From NCBI GenBank assembly GCA_049889775.1, contig JBMHCT010000011.1, positions 416,385 through 480,384 of the forward strand: a stretch of DNA of 64,000 nucleotides, written 5' to 3'. A program made the position numbers and the translations under genes. Each line of letters starts with the position of its first letter. The stretch's first letter is position 1. The notes under the pieces were generated by a model. It made no database searches and had not been told where the DNA came from. It saw nothing but the letters and a program-made list of their open reading frames with translations. Shown piece by piece: positions 26,969 through 35,393 of the stretch. The stretch is from Jejuia sp049889775. GTDB lineage: Bacteria; Bacteroidota; Bacteroidia; Flavobacteriales; Flavobacteriaceae.

Positions 26969-27041
26969 TGACCGGGCTGGGGCTCGAACCCAGGACCCTC
27001 TCCTTAAAAGGGAGATGCTCTACCAACTGAGCTACCCGGTC
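26969..27041 (-). tRNA. tRNA-Lys (TTT)
   Basis: A 73-base cloverleaf: acceptor GACCGGG with CCCGGTC, D arm AGCTCAGTTGGTAGAGC, anticodon stem TCTCC/GGAGA with loop CTTTTAA (anticodon TTT), T arm GGTTCGAGCC. CCA is not encoded. Confidence 0.97.
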
Positions 27042-27071
27042 TTCACCATGAACGACTTAACCTCGTTGTTA

Positions 27072-27108
27072 GCGGGTGCAAATATATAATGTTTAATTAA
27101 TAAAACAA
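27072..27108 (-). promoter_or_regulatory. Promoter of tRNA-Lys
   Basis: Reading the minus strand: TTG (27106-27108), 19-base spacer, TATATTTG (27079-27086), then CACCCGC (27072-27078). It fits TTG-N19-TAnnTTTG exactly. The TTTGCACCCGC block recurs at the promoter at 63938-63952, suggesting a discriminator used for stable-RNA genes. Confidence 0.8.
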
Positions 27109-27184
27109 TGCTTTTTTAATATAATTTTTCGTTTTTTTGCACCGCACTTATCTATGTTTTTAATAATCAATTACAAGCAAAAAA

Positions 27185-27706
27185 ATGATCATAGTTTTAC
27201 TCGGTTATATGGGTTCTGGAAAGTCTTCGGTAGGTAAAATTTTATCAAAAAAACTAAACTATAATTTAATTGATCTGGATGATTATATTGAAGAAAAGGA
27301 AAAAGCAACCGTAAAGGGGTTATTTAAAACTAAGGGTGAAATTTATTTCAGAAAAAAGGAAACAGAATACTTAAAAGATTTATTGCAATTAGAAGATAAT
27401 ACTGTTTTGGCCTTAGGAGGTGGAACGCCTTGCTTTGCTGGAAATATGGATGCGATATTGGAGTCTAAAAATGCTGTATCTGTCTACCTAAAAGGCTCAC
27501 TTCCGTTCTTATCGAAAAAACTATTTAAGAAAAAAACAAAACGACCACTAATTGCTCATATTGAAACTGAGGAACAAATGACAGAATTTATAGGTAAACA
27601 TTTGTTCGAACGGTCTCATTTTTATAATAGAGCTGAATATCACATCATTACTGATAACAAAGAAAAGACTGAAATCGTAGAGGATATTATCTTAGAATTA
27701 TTCTAA
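27185..27706 (+). CDS. aroK: Shikimate kinase
   Basis: A 173-residue P-loop kinase that phosphorylates shikimate at the 3-OH in aromatic amino acid synthesis. Walker A is LLGYMGSGKSSVGK (about residues 5-18), the shikimate-binding motif is DLDDYIEEKE and FRKKETEYL, and the GGGTP loop (LALGGGTPCF) is near residue 78. The length is normal for the family. It is monocistronic; its last nine bases overlap the end of the convergent phosphoribosyltransferase gene. Confidence 0.94.
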   Translation: MIIVLLGYMGSGKSSVGKILSKKLNYNLIDLDDYIEEKEKATVKGLFKTKGEIYFRKKETEYLKDLLQLEDNTVLALGGGTPCFAGNMDAILESKNAVSVYLKGSLPFLSKKLFKKKTKRPLIAHIETEEQMTEFIGKHLFERSHFYNRAEYHIITDNKEKTEIVEDIILELF

Positions 27707-28201
27707 AACTACACTATGCGTTTTACCAGTTAAGTTCACTTCTACGTGCTCGTGTAATGAGGTAGATAAAGATATACCTTTAAAATCGGCTTTCACTGGA
27801 TATTTTTTGTGATTTCGATTTACAAGAATTGCAGTCTTAAATTTTTTCAGTGGCACTTGCAAAAAATGTTTTACGCCATATATTAGGGTAGTCCCTGAAT
27901 TTAAAACATCATCAACCAAAACAACTGATTTATTGGTGTAGTTTACCTCTGGAATTGAGGTTAATATTGGCGCCAACGGATTTTTTTTGTCTATAGTAAC
28001 TTCGCATAGAATCGGGGTAATATCAGATATTTTGTCGAGCACCGACTTTAATTTTTCAGCCAATACATAACCATTACCAACAATACCGGCGATAATTACT
28101 TCGGTTTCGTCAACATTGGTTTCATAAATTTGAAACGCAATACGCCGAATTTTGTGCTGAATCTCATTGTGATTTAAAATGATATTATCCTTTAATTCCA
28201 T
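27698..28201 (-). CDS. PyrR-like phosphoribosyltransferase
   Basis: A 167-residue type I phosphoribosyltransferase. The PRPP loop is VVLVDDVLNSGTT (about residues 92-104) and the early part has VIIAGIVGNGYVLAEKL. Size and layout match PyrR-type uracil phosphoribosyltransferases, but the sequence is diverged and no pyr gene or attenuator is near, so regulation of pyrimidine genes is not supported. It is followed upstream on the same strand by an S4-domain gene (28229-28600), with a 27-base gap. Substrate base uncertain. Confidence 0.8.
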   Translation of the reverse strand: MELKDNIILNHNEIQHKIRRIAFQIYETNVDETEVIIAGIVGNGYVLAEKLKSVLDKISDITPILCEVTIDKKNPLAPILTSIPEVNYTNKSVVLVDDVLNSGTTLIYGVKHFLQVPLKKFKTAILVNRNHKKYPVKADFKGISLSTSLHEHVEVNLTGKTHSVVLE

Positions 28202-28228
28202 GAATATAACTTCAATTAAATTTCTAAA

Positions 28229-28600
28229 TTAATCATTTTCGGCGTTAAAATCATCAATATCCCGTCTATCTTTTTTCGTTGGTCTACCTGTACCTTTTTT
28301 GCGATAATAATCCTTTGAATATTTTAAAAGTTCTTGAGCTTGAAATTGAGATTTTGGTGTAGTATCCGTTCTATAAATGTCAACTAATTTTGCAGAAACT
28401 CTGTTGGATGGTATATCGGTAATTGTGAGTTGGTAATTTATTTGATTTTTACGTAACTCAATTTTATCCGTAGCATAAACCTCTCTGCTAGGTTTTACAA
28501 TAGCACCATTTACTTTTATTTGTCCTTTTTTACAAGCTGTCGTCGCCAATGATCTGGTTTTATAGTATCTCACACACCATAAGTATTTATCTACTCGCAT
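28229..28600 (-). CDS. S4-domain RNA-binding protein (Hsp15/RqcP type)
   Basis: A 123-residue protein whose first 60 residues form an S4 domain (MRVDKYLWCVRYYKTRSLAT, then GQIKVNGAIVKPSREV). The tail is basic (YYRKKGTGRPTKKDRRDIDD). This is the layout of Hsp15, a heat-shock protein that binds 50S subunits carrying stalled nascent chains, and of the related RqcP. Likely co-transcribed with the downstream phosphoribosyltransferase gene. Confidence 0.88.
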   Translation of the reverse strand: MRVDKYLWCVRYYKTRSLATTACKKGQIKVNGAIVKPSREVYATDKIELRKNQINYQLTITDIPSNRVSAKLVDIYRTDTTPKSQFQAQELLKYSKDYYRKKGTGRPTKKDRRDIDDFNAEND

Positions 28601-28681
28601 ACAAATGTTATAAAAACAACGTTAATGTTCTTGTACAAGACTACATTTAAATTGTATCTTGCGCCTCAAAAATAAACAATA

Positions 28682-29632
28682 ATGAGTGTTAGAAGAATTG
28701 GTTTTTTAATCATTGTGTTAATTATAGGATTCTCATCATGTAATGAAGATGATGGGTTCGGCGGTCCAACTCCAATAAATATAGCCGAAAAGTATGTGTC
28801 TGATAGTACCGCAATATCCGATTATCTTAAAACACATTATTATAATAGTAGCAGATTTGATGGGGGCAGTGGTGATGCTAATGATATTATTATTGGGGAA
28901 CTAGGAGCCGAGGGTGATGCTATTCCAACGGGTAATGCCTTATTAATGAATAACGTAGAGATGAAGTCTTACGTTTTAGGGGATATAACATATCATTATT
29001 ATATTTTGAATATTAGGCAGGGTAGTGGTGCTGAATCCCCAAAGTTTTGTGATAATGTCTTAATAGGTTATGAAGGTTATAGAATCTCTGATGATGTTGT
29101 ATTTGATGCACGCTTAAATCCTAATTTAGCTAATTTAGATTTAACTACTACAATTAGGGGTTGGCAGCTTGCTGTGCCAGAGTTTAATACAGCTTCTGAA
29201 CTCGTGGACAATGGAGATGGAACGTTTATTGTAGAAGGATCAGGATTGGGAATGATGTTTTTACCTTCTGGATTAGCTTATTTATTTAATGCCAATAATA
29301 CTTTACAATTACAGAATCTAGCCTTTAAATTTCAACTGGTAAAATCCTTTGAAAACGACCATGATGAAGATGGTGTTCCTTCTTGGAAAGAAGATATAGA
29401 TGAAGATAATCAATTTACTATTGATCCGTCAGAACCAGATAAGGAAGGAGATGATGACACGGATAATAATGGTACAGTAGATTATTTGGATGCTGATGAT
29501 GATGGTGATGGTGTTTTAACCATAGATGAAGATATGGATTGCGATGGAGATCCTACTAATGATATGAGCCCTATCAACCCAACAATACCGAGATACTTAG
29601 ATCCTGAGGTCTTGGATACAAAAAATTGTTAA
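28682..29632 (+). CDS. FKBP-like lipoprotein with acidic calcium-binding-type tail
   Basis: A 316-residue lipoprotein (lipobox FSSC at about residue 20). Residues 95-220 resemble a diverged FKBP isomerase domain of the GldI-like flavobacterial lipoproteins (CDNVLIGYEGYRISDDVVFDA, MMFLPSGLAYLF), so isomerase activity is doubtful. The last 95 residues are extremely acidic with thrombospondin-type-3-like repeats (DHDEDGVPSWKED, DADDDGDGVLT), which usually bind calcium. It is monocistronic with a terminator. It probably acts at the cell envelope. Confidence 0.75.
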   Translation: MSVRRIGFLIIVLIIGFSSCNEDDGFGGPTPINIAEKYVSDSTAISDYLKTHYYNSSRFDGGSGDANDIIIGELGAEGDAIPTGNALLMNNVEMKSYVLGDITYHYYILNIRQGSGAESPKFCDNVLIGYEGYRISDDVVFDARLNPNLANLDLTTTIRGWQLAVPEFNTASELVDNGDGTFIVEGSGLGMMFLPSGLAYLFNANNTLQLQNLAFKFQLVKSFENDHDEDGVPSWKEDIDEDNQFTIDPSEPDKEGDDDTDNNGTVDYLDADDDGDGVLTIDEDMDCDGDPTNDMSPINPTIPRYLDPEVLDTKNC

Positions 29633-29640
29633 ACAAAAAA

Positions 29641-29664
29641 CTCACCAACTTGGTGAGTTTTTTT
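29641..29664. terminator. Bidirectional terminator
   Basis: CTCACCA and TGGTGAG form a stem (29641-29657) with flanking A6 and T7 tracts, between the convergent lipoprotein and outer-membrane protein genes. Confidence 0.9.
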
Positions 29665-29668
29665 CCAA

Positions 29669-30250
29669 TTATAGTATTAAGGATAAACTTAAAATTAATT
29701 GATCTGGTCTAGTATCTAACCTATCCCGTACACTTATATTATTATTCTGCAAAAAGTTTGCTTCGTTATTACTGAAACCACGCTCATATCTTAAATCAAT
29801 ACCTAATTTTTTAAGATTAAAGCCAATACCAAAATTTAAGCCTACAGAGAAATCACTTTCAATTTCATTAATAGAAATGTTGTCAAATTCAGAATCTAAA
29901 ATGTATTGAAATGAAGGACCGCCAAAAACACTTAATGGGCCTAATATTTTAATACCCAATAAAACTGGAGCATCAACTTTACTCATTTCAAAACTATCGT
30001 TACGGTAATCACTTTTAGTTTTGGTATAAACTAGTTCAGGTCGCAAATACACGTTACTTCCAATTTTACCAAAAATTCCAACGTGATATCCAATATTTCT
30101 ATCGGGGTTTTCGGCGTTCATGGAGACTGCATCAAAATAATCTCCATTAGCATTATAGTTTAAACCAGCTTTTAAGCCAAAGCCTTGAGACGTTTGCGCA
30201 AAAGAAATCAAAGAGAAAGCTAACGCAAGTGTTAAAAATAAATTTTTCAT
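29669..30250 (-). CDS. Outer-membrane beta-barrel (porin-like) protein
   Basis: A 193-residue protein with a signal peptide (FLTLALAFSLISFAQ) and alternating hydrophobic strands: GFGLKAGLNYN, NIGYHVGIFGKIG, VYLRPELVYTKTKSDY, FSVGLNFGIGFNLKKLGIDLRYERG, and a terminal strand ending in LILSLSLIL. This is the outer-membrane beta-barrel domain of the OmpW/porin-like family with about eight strands. No cargo can be inferred. It stands alone with a 172-base gap upstream in which I see no gene. Confidence 0.85.
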   Translation of the reverse strand: MKNLFLTLALAFSLISFAQTSQGFGLKAGLNYNANGDYFDAVSMNAENPDRNIGYHVGIFGKIGSNVYLRPELVYTKTKSDYRNDSFEMSKVDAPVLLGIKILGPLSVFGGPSFQYILDSEFDNISINEIESDFSVGLNFGIGFNLKKLGIDLRYERGFSNNEANFLQNNNISVRDRLDTRPDQLILSLSLIL

Positions 30251-30422
30251 AATTGTTCGTTTTAAGATTTGATGTCAACTACAATATCAAAAACGTTGCC
30301 AAAAGTTAAATATTTTAACAATGCTCTAAATAAAATTATCTGGTAGAATAGTTTTGGTGCCCTCTTCTAAATAAATTAGAGCTAATGTGCAAAGCGAGAG
30401 AAGTATTTAAACATCGTCAAAT

Positions 30423-31091
30423 CTATTTTGTAGTAATCAAAATTACTCCATTAGCACCTCTAGTTCCATACATAGCAGCAGAAGAACCTTTTAGTATATC
30501 AACACTCTTAACACTTAGAGGGTCTAGAGCTGACAATTGAGTCATTGTTATTTGATTACCATTAACGAGCACTAAAGCACCACTTGAGCCATTCAGAGAG
30601 CTTTCACCACGTATCACAATAACTCCATTAAGAACCGTGATAGAAGGAGAACTATCTATAATTAAATCAATCATGTTTGAATACTTTTCAAACTTTAATT
30701 TGCCATCGTCTCTTATACTGGTGATAGCCAATGTTTTATCCGATTCTTTAATGTGTCCAAAACCCACAGCAACATCAATATTTTTTTTACTTGGCTTAAA
30801 CTCTAGGTTAACTGAAAATTTATCAGTATTACTAAATACCTTTATTTTTTGAGAAACAAATCCTCTTGCGCTTATTTTAATTCTATCTTCATTGTTGCAA
30901 GTCACCTTAAAATAACCTAAAGTGTCTGTAAGAACAGTTTTTTTAGTGCTTAATACTTTGACTTCTGCACTGACTACAGGGATTTTATTAAATATTGTTA
31001 TATAGCCTGAAATTTCTTTTTCTTGAGAAAAAAATGGGTTTGACACAAATAGTAGAAATAGAAAAATACAAATACGTCGAATAAAAATCAT
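30423..31091 (-). CDS. TonB-receptor plug protein lacking a beta-barrel
   Basis: A 222-residue exported protein. I start it at 31091 (MIFIRRICIFLFLLF), which gives a signal peptide ending FFSQ; the longer frame runs through a palindrome. After it come a carboxypeptidase-like regulatory domain (about residues 25-100, with ISGYITIFNKIPVVSAEVKV and DTLGYFKVTC) and a TonB-receptor plug domain (about 120-222, with SLNGSSGALVLVNG and AAMYGTRGANGVILITTK). The usual 22-stranded barrel is absent and the gene ends cleanly at the plug. It is either a natural stand-alone plug protein or a decayed receptor. Confidence 0.8.
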   Translation of the reverse strand: MIFIRRICIFLFLLFVSNPFFSQEKEISGYITIFNKIPVVSAEVKVLSTKKTVLTDTLGYFKVTCNNEDRIKISARGFVSQKIKVFSNTDKFSVNLEFKPSKKNIDVAVGFGHIKESDKTLAITSIRDDGKLKFEKYSNMIDLIIDSSPSITVLNGVIVIRGESSLNGSSGALVLVNGNQITMTQLSALDPLSVKSVDILKGSSAAMYGTRGANGVILITTK

Positions 31092-31140
31092 CTTAACTTT
31101 TTTGTCAAAATTACGACTAAATTTTGTCAAAAAAGTTAAG
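31092..31140. repeat. 49-bp near-perfect inverted repeat
   Basis: Two 21-base arms, 31092-31112 and 31120-31140, pair with one mismatch around a 7-base centre (ACGACTA). It touches the start codon of the plug-protein gene and lies 58 bases beyond the transketolase operon stop. It contains TAATTTTG on the minus strand, so it may be promoter, operator and terminator at once. Confidence 0.8.
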
Positions 31141-31198
31141 AGTTTATCAATAAATGTATCACCAAGTTCAAGGATTAAAAAGATATAGAGAAAAATAC

Positions 31199-32152
31199 TT
31201 ACTTTCTTGCTAATACAATTTTGGCCTTTTCAACTATTGAAGCGCTATTTAATCCATATTTCTCCATAAGTTGAGCTGGGGTTCCAGACTCTCCAAAAGT
31301 ATCATTCGTACCCACAAATTCTTGTGGTGTAGGTAATTTGGTAGTTAATAATCTAGCTACACTTTCACCAAGACCACCAAATACGTTATGCTCTTCAGCT
31401 GTAACTACACAACCTGTTTTACTAACAGATTCAAGAATTACAGCTTCATCTAAAGGCTTGATAGTGTGAATATTTATAACTTCGGCTGAAATACCTGCTT
31501 CGTTCAAAACTTTGGATGCTTCTAACGCTTCCCAAACTAAATGACCTGTGGCAACAACGGTTACATCTTTACCATCAGTAAATTTAATGGCTTTACCAAT
31601 TTCAAACTTTTGATCAGCAGGCGTGAATATAGGTACAGAGGGACGTCCAAAACGCAAATAAACAGGTCCTTGATGATCAGCTATGGCTATTGTAGCGGCT
31701 TTAGTTTGATTATAATCACAAGGATTAATAACCGTCATTCCTGGTAGCATTTTCATCAAGCCTATATCCTCTAATATTTGATGTGTGGCTCCATCTTCTC
31801 CTAAAGTTAAACCAGCATGAGATGCGCAAATTTTTACATTCTTACCCGAATAAGCAATACTTTGACGAATTTGATCATAAACACGACCAGTAGAAAAGTT
31901 TGCAAAAGTTCCTGTAAATGGAATTTTACCACCAATAGTTAAACCAGCAGCTATTCCCATCATATTGGCCTCAGCAATACCGACTTGAAAGAAACGCTCT
32001 GAGTTTTCTTCGATGAATTCATTCATTTTTAAAGAACCGATCAAATCGGCACAAAGGGCAACTACGTTAGGGTTGGTTCTTCCTAATTCTGCTAAACCAG
32101 CTCCAAAACCACTTCTTGTATCTTTTTTTTCTGTATATGTATAAGTTTTCAT
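31199..32152 (-). CDS. Transketolase, C-terminal subunit
   Basis: A 317-residue subunit holding the pyrimidine-binding and C-terminal domains of a two-gene transketolase. Typical segments are RSGFGAGLAELGRTNPNVVAL, GIAEANMMGIAAGLTIGG, and the C-domain VVTAEEHNVFGGLGESVA. Together with the N-terminal subunit it transfers two-carbon units between sugar phosphates with thiamine diphosphate. It lies 18 bases after the N-terminal subunit gene, forming an operon. Split transketolases are common in Bacteroidota. Confidence 0.93.
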   Translation of the reverse strand: MKTYTYTEKKDTRSGFGAGLAELGRTNPNVVALCADLIGSLKMNEFIEENSERFFQVGIAEANMMGIAAGLTIGGKIPFTGTFANFSTGRVYDQIRQSIAYSGKNVKICASHAGLTLGEDGATHQILEDIGLMKMLPGMTVINPCDYNQTKAATIAIADHQGPVYLRFGRPSVPIFTPADQKFEIGKAIKFTDGKDVTVVATGHLVWEALEASKVLNEAGISAEVINIHTIKPLDEAVILESVSKTGCVVTAEEHNVFGGLGESVARLLTTKLPTPQEFVGTNDTFGESGTPAQLMEKYGLNSASIVEKAKIVLARK

Positions 32153-32170
32153 TGTCGTATAAGTAAGTGG

Positions 32171-33016
32171 TTAATAATCGCCTAAAGTTTCTGGGTTTTG
32201 TTCTAAACCAATGGCTAGTTGCTCATCATTAGGCGCTTTACCATGCCATGCATGAGTGTGCATCATAAAATCAACACCATTACCCATAATAGTTTTTAAT
32301 AATACACAAACAGGTTTACCTTTACCAGTCTCAGCTTTTGCTTTTGCCATGCCATTAATAATAGCCTCCAGTTTATTGCCTTCTTCAATCTCTAATACTG
32401 TCCAACCAAAAGCTTCAAACTTGCCTTTTATACTTCCCATTGGTAATACATCATCCGTAGAACCATCAATTTGCTGCCCGTTTAAATCAACTGTAGAAAT
32501 TAAATTGTCAACCTTTTTAGCAGCAGCATACATAATAGCTTCCCAATTTTGCCCTTCTTGAAGCTCACCATCACCATGCAAGGAATAAACAATTTTATCA
32601 TCATTATTAAGTTTCTTTGCTTGGGCGGCACCAATTGCTACAGACATGCCTTGTCCTAAAGAACCAGAGGCAATCCTTATCCCTGGTAAGCCTTCGTGGG
32701 TAGTTGGATGTCCTTGTAATCTAGAATCTATTAATCTAAATGTATTTAATTCTTCAACGGAAAAATATCCAGCTCTAGCTAAAACACTATAGCATACAGG
32801 TGAAATATGACCATTTGATAAGAAGAATAAATCCTCACCAATTCCGTCCATATCAAATTCCTCTTTTCTATCCATGATTTCGTTGTAAAGCGCAACGAAA
32901 AATTCTGTACAACCTAAAGAACCTCCTGGATGACCAGAATTTACTTTATGCACCTGTCTCAAAATATCTCTTCGTACTTGTGTACAGATATCTTCTAAGT
33001 GTTTAATGTTTGGCAT
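32171..33016 (-). CDS. Transketolase, N-terminal subunit
   Basis: A 281-residue subunit with the thiamine diphosphate-binding fold: VNSGHPGGSLGCTEF near residue 25, SGSLGQGMSVAIGAAQA, and the cofactor motif GDGELQEGQNWEAIM (about residues 148-162). It needs the C-terminal subunit encoded next for activity. It is transcribed first from a consensus promoter at 33042-33071. Confidence 0.94.
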   Translation of the reverse strand: MPNIKHLEDICTQVRRDILRQVHKVNSGHPGGSLGCTEFFVALYNEIMDRKEEFDMDGIGEDLFFLSNGHISPVCYSVLARAGYFSVEELNTFRLIDSRLQGHPTTHEGLPGIRIASGSLGQGMSVAIGAAQAKKLNNDDKIVYSLHGDGELQEGQNWEAIMYAAAKKVDNLISTVDLNGQQIDGSTDDVLPMGSIKGKFEAFGWTVLEIEEGNKLEAIINGMAKAKAETGKGKPVCVLLKTIMGNGVDFMMHTHAWHGKAPNDEQLAIGLEQNPETLGDY

Positions 33017-33041
33017 TTTAACTGATTATTTTTTTGCGGAA

Positions 33042-33071
33042 CAAAAATAGGCGATTGCATTAGTTTAACAA
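33042..33071 (-). promoter_or_regulatory. Promoter of the transketolase operon
   Basis: Minus strand: TTG (33069-33071), 19-base spacer, TATTTTTG (33042-33049). It matches the Bacteroidota consensus exactly and leaves a leader of about 20 bases. Confidence 0.78.
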
Positions 33072-33177
33072 AGCAATAACTTTCTATTTTTTAGAAATCT
33101 ACTTAAACCTTAAGTACTGTTAATAAGTTTATTTTTTTGGTTTAAAATATGTAGGTTTGCGCACAGGTAAAAGGCGT

Positions 33178-34308
33178 ATGAAATTTGAATTAAAGCATAC
33201 AGATTCGCAAAGTAAGGCAAGAGCAGGAAAGATAACAACCGATCATGGTGTTATTGAAACACCTATTTTTATGCCAGTAGGTACCGTAGCTACAGTTAAA
33301 GGGGTGCATCAGCGCGAATTGAAAAAAGATATTAATCCAGATATTATTCTAGGAAATACCTATCATCTATATCTACGACCACAAACCAATATTATTGAAA
33401 AGGCAGGTGGACTTCATAAATTTATGAATTGGGATAGGAACATATTGACCGATTCTGGAGGTTATCAAGTGTATTCACTTTCAGCCAATAGAAAAATAAA
33501 AGAAGAAGGGGTTAAATTTAAGTCGCACATTGATGGGAGTTACCATGTGTTTACACCTGAAAATGTAATGGAAATTCAAAGAACCATTGGTGCAGACATT
33601 ATAATGGCTTTTGATGAATGTACACCTTACCCTTGCGATTATAATTATGCGAAGCGGTCTATGCATATGACACACCGTTGGTTGGATAGATGTATAAATC
33701 ATTTGGAAAAAACACCTTTAAAATATGATTACAATCAGGCTTTTTTCCCGATTGTACAAGGTAGTATTTACAAAGATTTAAGAATTCAATCAGCTGAGTA
33801 TATTGCAAACGCAAATGCTGTTGGTAATGCTATTGGTGGTTTGTCTGTTGGCGAACCTGCAGAAGAAATGTACGCAATGACAGAGGTAGTTTGTAACGTA
33901 TTGCCAGAAGATAAGCCACGATATTTAATGGGTGTGGGTACGCCAATCAATATTTTAGAAAATATTGCGTTAGGTATTGATATGTTTGATTGTGTAATGC
34001 CAACGCGAAATGCTAGAAATGGCATGTTGTTTACCGCTCATGGTACTATTAACATTAAGAATAAAAAATGGGAAGATGATTTTTCTCCAATAGATGAGAT
34101 GGGAATTACTTTTGTGGATACTGAATATAGCAAGGCTTATCTACGTCATCTATTTACAGTAAATGAGCTGTTAGGTAAGCAAATTGCAACCATACACAAT
34201 TTAGGTTTTTACCTTTGGTTGGTTCGCGAAGCTAGAAAACATATTTTAGCTGGAGATTTTACAACTTGGAAAAATATGATGGTAAAACAAATGGATAAAC
34301 GCTTGTAA
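33178..34308 (+). CDS. tgt: Queuine tRNA-ribosyltransferase (Tgt) lacking the zinc cysteines
   Basis: A 376-residue TIM-barrel enzyme that swaps guanine 34 of GUN anticodon tRNAs for a queuosine precursor. The start is 33178 (MKFELKHTD); a -7 element TAGGTTTG sits at 33152-33159. Catalytic motifs are intact: DSGGYQVYSL (about residues 87-96), FDECTPYP, and DCVMPTRNARNG with the nucleophilic Asp region. The zinc site is odd: where the family has CxCxxC this protein reads GITFVDTEYSKAYL, keeping only the His in ATIHN. Function is still likely. It is followed after eight bases by an LptF/G permease gene. Confidence 0.93.
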   Translation: MKFELKHTDSQSKARAGKITTDHGVIETPIFMPVGTVATVKGVHQRELKKDINPDIILGNTYHLYLRPQTNIIEKAGGLHKFMNWDRNILTDSGGYQVYSLSANRKIKEEGVKFKSHIDGSYHVFTPENVMEIQRTIGADIIMAFDECTPYPCDYNYAKRSMHMTHRWLDRCINHLEKTPLKYDYNQAFFPIVQGSIYKDLRIQSAEYIANANAVGNAIGGLSVGEPAEEMYAMTEVVCNVLPEDKPRYLMGVGTPINILENIALGIDMFDCVMPTRNARNGMLFTAHGTINIKNKKWEDDFSPIDEMGITFVDTEYSKAYLRHLFTVNELLGKQIATIHNLGFYLWLVREARKHILAGDFTTWKNMMVKQMDKRL

Positions 34309-34316
34309 TTGCTATA

Positions 34317-35393
34317 GTGAAGATTTTAGATTGGTACATATTAAAGCGCTATTTGTTCACGTTTTTGATGATGCTGTTACTGTTTATTCCTATCGGAATT
34401 ACAGTAAATTTAGCTGAAAAAATAGGAAAGATTTTAGATAATGATGTGCCATTTAATGAGGTAGCACTGTTTTATCTGGATTTTACAATATACTTTGCTA
34501 ACTTATTATTTCCTTTATTCTTATTCCTATCTGTTATTTGGTTTACTTCAAAATTGGCTAATAATACAGAGATTGTCGCTTTTTTAAGCTCAGGCGTTTC
34601 ATTTTCTAGATTTTTACGTCCTTATATCTATGGAGCTATTATTGTTGCGGTTTTCGCTTTAATTTTGGGAATGTTTTTGGCCCCCGAAGCAAGCAAGGGA
34701 TTCAACGAGTTTGATTATAAATACTTTAAAAGAGGTAAAAAGGCTGTAGAGGATAAAAATGTTTACAGACAAATAAATGATAACGATTTTATCTACGTAA
34801 GTAATTACAATTCTAAAAAGAAATTAGGGCGAGATTTTACCATGGAGCATATTGAAAACAATCAGTTGATTACCAAAATTACCGCCGCTAGTATTCAATA
34901 TATAGAGGAAGATACCATTTATAGATTAAAGAATTATGTAAAGCGCACCGTTGGAGAATTTGATGATATTATTGAAAAAGAGGTTACAAAAGATACCATC
35001 CTCCCTTTTGATGCTGAGGACTTAACTCCGGTAATTTATATAGCAGAAACACTATCCTACCCTGAGCTAATAAATTTTATTGATAAAGAAGAAGCCCGTG
35101 GCTCTTCTAATATAGGGCGATATAAGCTAGTACTTTATCGAAAATGGAGTTTACCCGTTTCAATTTTCATTTTAACCATTATTGCAGTTGCTGTTTCCTC
35201 AATAAAGCGAAGAGGAGGCATGGGCGTGAATTTGGCCTTGGGTATTTGTATTGCAATGATATTTGTATTTTTTGATAAAGTATTTGGAGTAATGGCACAA
35301 CAGAGTGATTTTCCACCTGTTATTGCCGTTTGGTTTCCAAATTTCATTTTTGGTATTTTAGCTGTATATCTTCTACAAAATGCTAAGCGATAA
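34317..35393 (+). CDS. LptF/LptG family lipopolysaccharide export permease
   Basis: A 358-residue inner-membrane protein starting at GTG. Three N-terminal helices (YLFTFLMMLLLFIPIGITV and on), a periplasmic beta-jellyroll-like region (about residues 130-265), and three C-terminal helices (SIFILTIIAVAVSS, GICIAMIFVFFDKVF, FIFGILAVYLL) are the LptF/G layout. By family it forms the ABC transporter core with LptB that pulls LPS from the inner membrane. F versus G cannot be told from this alone. It overlaps the next gene by 14 bases. Confidence 0.9.
   Translation: MKILDWYILKRYLFTFLMMLLLFIPIGITVNLAEKIGKILDNDVPFNEVALFYLDFTIYFANLLFPLFLFLSVIWFTSKLANNTEIVAFLSSGVSFSRFLRPYIYGAIIVAVFALILGMFLAPEASKGFNEFDYKYFKRGKKAVEDKNVYRQINDNDFIYVSNYNSKKKLGRDFTMEHIENNQLITKITAASIQYIEEDTIYRLKNYVKRTVGEFDDIIEKEVTKDTILPFDAEDLTPVIYIAETLSYPELINFIDKEEARGSSNIGRYKLVLYRKWSLPVSIFILTIIAVAVSSIKRRGGMGVNLALGICIAMIFVFFDKVFGVMAQQSDFPPVIAVWFPNFIFGILAVYLLQNAKR

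Noticed and set aside
27698..28201. PyrR-type regulator of pyrimidine operons
   Set aside because: The phosphoribosyltransferase fold is clear, but no pyr genes or attenuator-like structures lie nearby, so regulatory function is not claimed.
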